This document shows, piece after piece, positions 61,354 through 64,000 of a DNA stretch of 64,000 nt. The DNA is from Roseobacter sp. GAI101 (GTDB lineage Bacteria; Pseudomonadota; Alphaproteobacteria; Rhodobacterales; Rhodobacteraceae), in assembly GCF_000156335.1 (NCBI RefSeq), contig NZ_DS999213.1, forward strand, positions 1,306,679 through 1,370,678, in the 5' to 3' direction. The notes under the pieces are model-generated. The model was not told where the DNA came from, did no database searches, and worked only from the letters and a program-made list of their open reading frames with translations. How positions within the stretch are numbered: position 1 is the stretch's first letter; each line of letters begins with the position of its first letter. A program made the translations under genes and the position numbers.

Positions 61354-63150
61354 CTAGGCCGTCAATGACGCGATATACTGCCGCCAGTCGCCGATATCCG
61401 TGATATCCTGCGCATCTGTGGTGGCGACCGTTTCACACAGGAACCCTTGCACCTGCGACCCGTCATCCAACGCGATCGTGCCAAGCCCGAGGGGGGCGGG
61501 AATGCCACCCAGAAAGCTGCCGACATGGGCAAGCGGCACATCCCATAGCTCAAGCGCGATCGGCGCGCCTGAACCGGCGGTGCCGCGCACCAGACCGGGC
61601 CGTGCGGGCGGCCCACCGGCCAAGACATAGAACCGGTACGCATCTGTGGTTCGCGCCTTTTTCACAAACACCGCGTTCCGGTCGGTCAGTTGGTGGTTCA
61701 ACGGCAAGCCCGCCATATGCGCCCCGCAAACCGCCAGCCGCAGCGTCGTGGTTTCCCCTGCGGGCAGCGCAGGCGGCGCGGTATAGGCCCAGTCGGTCGC
61801 GCCAAGGCTGCGTTGGCCTGCCGCTTCAAGGCTTTGGGCCATAACGGCGATTTCTGCATCCTTTCCGGCAGCCGCCAGCAAGGTGACGCTGCCCGGACGC
61901 CCGTCGGACCGCGCAGGCACCGGTACGGCAATGCCGCACATGTCCAGCAGGTTAACGAAGTTGGTGTATGTCCCGAAATTCGAGTTCGGCGTCACCGGAT
62001 CGGCCTCAAGCTCGGCCACGGTGTGGAACGTCGGGATCGTCGGCACGCAAAGCATGTCAACGCCTGCCAGCGACGGCTCGGCCGCGCGGGCCAGTTCCTT
62101 GAGGCGGTAGATGCCGCGAAATGCATCTGCCGCCGACAGGTCTTCGGCCTTGCAGATGATCTGGCGGGTCACGGGATGGATGGCATCCGGATCGCGCTTC
62201 AGCAGGTCTTCGATCACAGTGTAGCGTTCGGCCACCCACGCCCCTTCATAAAGCATATGCGCCACGGCATAGAGTGGTTTAAAATCGATCTCCCGTATCG
62301 TGGCCCCTTCGGCCCGCAGCAGATCGACGGCGGCATAAAAGGATGCCGATTGCACCGCGTCTCCCATGAATTCGATGGTGTCGGGGCTGGGTATACCTAT
62401 CACAGGCGGTGTCCCCATGGCGGTCAGATCAGGTGCCGATATGGGACGTGCAAAAGCGTCTGCAGGATCATAGGCGCAACAAACCTGATAGGCAGCATAG
62501 GCGTCGCTGACCGTCAGAGCAAAAATAGATATCGTCTCGATCGAGCGGCAGGCAGGCACCACGCCGCTTGCCGACAGCGCGCCAAGCGTGGGTTTCAGCC
62601 CGACGATATTGTTCAACGCCGCCGGAACGCGGCCCGAACCGGCCGTATCCGTGCCCAGCGACAGCGGCACGATGCCATGCCCGACAGCCACACCCGACCC
62701 GCCAGAGGACCCGCCCGGCACGATTTCGGGATCGACAGAGTTCAACGGCGCACCATAAGGCGTTCGCACCCCGACAAGGCCGGTCGCGAACTGGTCCAGA
62801 TTGGTCTTGCCGATCAAAATCGCCCCCGCCGCGCGCAACTGCGCCACCACGAAGGCGTCGGTTTCGGGGGCATAAGCATAGGCAGGACAGGCCGCCGTCG
62901 TCTCGTAGCCTGCGACATCAATGTTGTCCTTGACCACAAAGGGGATGCCCCAAAGCGGTTTGGCAGTGTCGAAATCGCCCAAGGTGGCAACATCCGCCAA
63001 CACATCCTGGTGTGCACGCAATGCGATAAAGATGTTCGGATCACCGACCGCGGAGATCCGGTCAAACACCTGCGCGACCACGTCCCTGGGGCTGACACCC
63101 GCAGCATAGGCCGCATGAATATCCGGGATCGTCATCCTGAGGTCGGTCAT
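61354..63150 (-). CDS. atzF: Allophanate hydrolase
   Basis: A 598-residue amidase-signature enzyme. The catalytic lysine is in VVKDNIDVAG (Lys74), the cis-serine in GGSSGGSG (Ser148) and the nucleophile in GTDTAGSGRVP (Ser172). The long C-terminal domain (about 445-598) is typical of AtzF and of the allophanate hydrolase part of urea amidolyase. It splits allophanate into two ammonia and two carbon dioxide. The ATG at 63150 has GAAGGAC upstream; an ATG 33 bases earlier is less likely. It is divergent from the LysR gene. It could also serve the guanidine operon at 32-39 kb, which lacks its own allophanate hydrolase. Confidence 0.95.
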   Translation of the reverse strand: MTDLRMTIPDIHAAYAAGVSPRDVVAQVFDRISAVGDPNIFIALRAHQDVLADVATLGDFDTAKPLWGIPFVVKDNIDVAGYETTAACPAYAYAPETDAFVVAQLRAAGAILIGKTNLDQFATGLVGVRTPYGAPLNSVDPEIVPGGSSGGSGVAVGHGIVPLSLGTDTAGSGRVPAALNNIVGLKPTLGALSASGVVPACRSIETISIFALTVSDAYAAYQVCCAYDPADAFARPISAPDLTAMGTPPVIGIPSPDTIEFMGDAVQSASFYAAVDLLRAEGATIREIDFKPLYAVAHMLYEGAWVAERYTVIEDLLKRDPDAIHPVTRQIICKAEDLSAADAFRGIYRLKELARAAEPSLAGVDMLCVPTIPTFHTVAELEADPVTPNSNFGTYTNFVNLLDMCGIAVPVPARSDGRPGSVTLLAAAGKDAEIAVMAQSLEAAGQRSLGATDWAYTAPPALPAGETTTLRLAVCGAHMAGLPLNHQLTDRNAVFVKKARTTDAYRFYVLAGGPPARPGLVRGTAGSGAPIALELWDVPLAHVGSFLGGIPAPLGLGTIALDDGSQVQGFLCETVATTDAQDITDIGDWRQYIASLTA

Positions 63151-63238
63151 GTCTTTGGGTCCTTCATTCGTTAAATTATTCACCTATCCGTTGTGTTTGG
63201 TTGCGCCCTCTGACGCAAATGCTAAGAATTCACAAAAG

Positions 63239-63257
63239 CGATGCAAAAAATGCAGCG
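63239..63257. promoter_or_regulatory. Candidate LysR box in the LysR/allophanate hydrolase intergenic region
   Basis: TGCA-AAAAA-TGCA (63242-63254) lies within a wider inverted repeat GCG-N-TGCA-N5-TGCA-N-CGC. It is 39 bases before the LysR ATG and about 90 bases before the allophanate hydrolase ATG, the usual position for a LysR autoregulatory site. Confidence 0.6.
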
Positions 63258-63292
63258 CTCGGGATATTTCGGGACAAAGACCATGAAACACC

Positions 63293-64000
63293 TTCAGACG
63301 CTGCGCTATATTCAGGGGATTGTCCGCGCGGGTTCCATCCGCAAGGCGGCAGATGACATGAACATTACCGCATCGGCACTGAACCGGCGCATCCAGCGGT
63401 TCGAAGAGGAATTCGGTTCGGAGATCTTCGAGCGCCTGCCCCGCGGCGTCCGGCTGAACCCGGCGGGCGAGCTTTTGATGCAGCATTTCCGCACGCAGGT
63501 GTCCGACCTGCGCCGCGTTCAGGGTCAGGTCGCCGATCTGGCCGGCGAACGTCGCGGCCATGTCGCCATCGCCTGTTCGCAAGCGCTGATCCCCTATTTC
63601 CTGCCCGGCCAGATCGCCAGCTATCGCAAGGACCATCCCGGTGTGACCTTTTCCGTCATGGTCCGCGACCGCGAAGCCGCCGAGCGTGACCTGAGCCTGT
63701 TCAACAGTGACCTTGCACTGGTCTTCGAACCGATCCACCTCGTGGATTTCGAAGTGATTTCGCATTGCCCGCAAACCATCCACGCCATCATGCGCCGCGA
63801 CAATCCGCTTGCAGCCAAAAAAGAAGTGCGGCTGCGCGAATGTCTGGACCATCCCCATGTGCTGCCCAGCACGAATTACGGTGTGCGGTCCCTGCTGGAA
63901 CTGGGGGCAAAGGCGGGGTCGCGCCCGTTGCGCCCCAGCGTGGAGAGCGACAGTTTTGATTTCATGCGGCATTACGTCCGGCACGAAAACGCGGTCGCCT
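63293..64000 (+). CDS. LysR-family transcriptional regulator (partial, C-terminus beyond the window)
   Basis: The frame from the ATG at 63293 stays open to the window edge (236 codons of an expected 300). The N-terminal winged helix-turn-helix reads LQTLRYIQGIVRAGSIRKAA and ITASALNRRIQRFEEEFG. Residues 90-236 belong to the ligand-binding domain (GHVAIACSQALIPYFLPGQI). It is transcribed away from the allophanate hydrolase and amidohydrolase genes, as AtzR is from atzDEF. It is expected to control them and, through the second box, the importer operon. The inducer is unknown. I read the frame directly; it has no stop codon in the window. Confidence 0.9.

Noticed and set aside
1-64000. CRISPR arrays, tRNA or rRNA genes, integrases and transposases
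   Set aside because: No regularly spaced repeats, cloverleaf-like segments, rRNA consensus or recombinase domains were seen on either strand.

Overview
The window is high-GC, densely packed DNA typical of a marine alphaproteobacterium of the Rhodobacteraceae (Roseobacter group). The evidence is family-level: several TRAP transporters, a lower-pathway cobalamin block, orphan type I secretion genes, and protein sequences that read as roseobacter-like. No rRNA, tRNA, CRISPR array, insertion sequence or phage gene was seen. The two end genes are cut by the window (a TRAP DctM at the left, a LysR regulator at the right). About 43 protein genes are supported, most on the minus strand.

Layout. (1) 1-5.4 kb: a GntR-led operon of two enoyl-CoA hydratase/isomerase proteins and a DctPQM TRAP transporter, with a candidate operator at 5479-5497. 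(2) 6.1-14.9 kb: cobalamin genes. A PduX-like kinase, cobD and cobC form one unit. A cobalamin riboswitch then leads btuB, btuF, cobO, cobP, cobT and cobS. (3) 15.1-23.7 kb: a creA-like gene, then an amide operon with an AmiC-like sensor, an ANTAR antiterminator, a dipeptide-type ABC importer and a formamidase. Its leader carries tandem hairpins and an intrinsic terminator. (4) 23.9-26.9 kb: type I secretion ABC protein and membrane fusion protein without a substrate gene. (5) 27.6-31.9 kb: an acyl-CoA ligase divergent from an LDH2-family dehydrogenase and a GlcD-type FAD enzyme. (6) 32.1-39.9 kb: a guanidine-I riboswitch-controlled operon with an ABC transporter, two DUF1989 proteins and a biotin carboxylase usually labelled urea carboxylase, here most likely guanidine carboxylase. 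(7) 40.1-43.5 kb: a TAXI-type TRAP system. (8) 43.6-49.1 kb: an SDR, an FMN-binding protein and a LolD/FtsX/AttH-like export cluster. (9) 49.3-64 kb: a TetR regulator, a NitT/TauT-type ABC operon with an NTF2-like protein and a NodB-fold hydrolase, a dipeptide-type ABC operon, a TRZ/ATZ amidohydrolase, allophanate hydrolase and a LysR regulator.

How the parts fit. Regions 3, 6 and 9 all point to scavenging of reduced nitrogen from small organic compounds. Formamidase releases ammonia from amides. The guanidine operon should convert guanidine to allophanate. The allophanate hydrolase needed to finish that route is not in the operon but lies about 21 kb away, in a block that looks like an uncharacterised N-heterocycle or amidine pathway. 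A palindrome of the form CG-N-TGCA-N5-TGCA-N-CG occurs both in the LysR/allophanate hydrolase intergenic region and upstream of the adjacent dipeptide-type ABC operon, suggesting a small LysR regulon. The best candidates for new biology are this 49-63 kb block, the ANTAR leader at 23.55-23.63 kb, and the link between the guanidine operon and the remote hydrolase.
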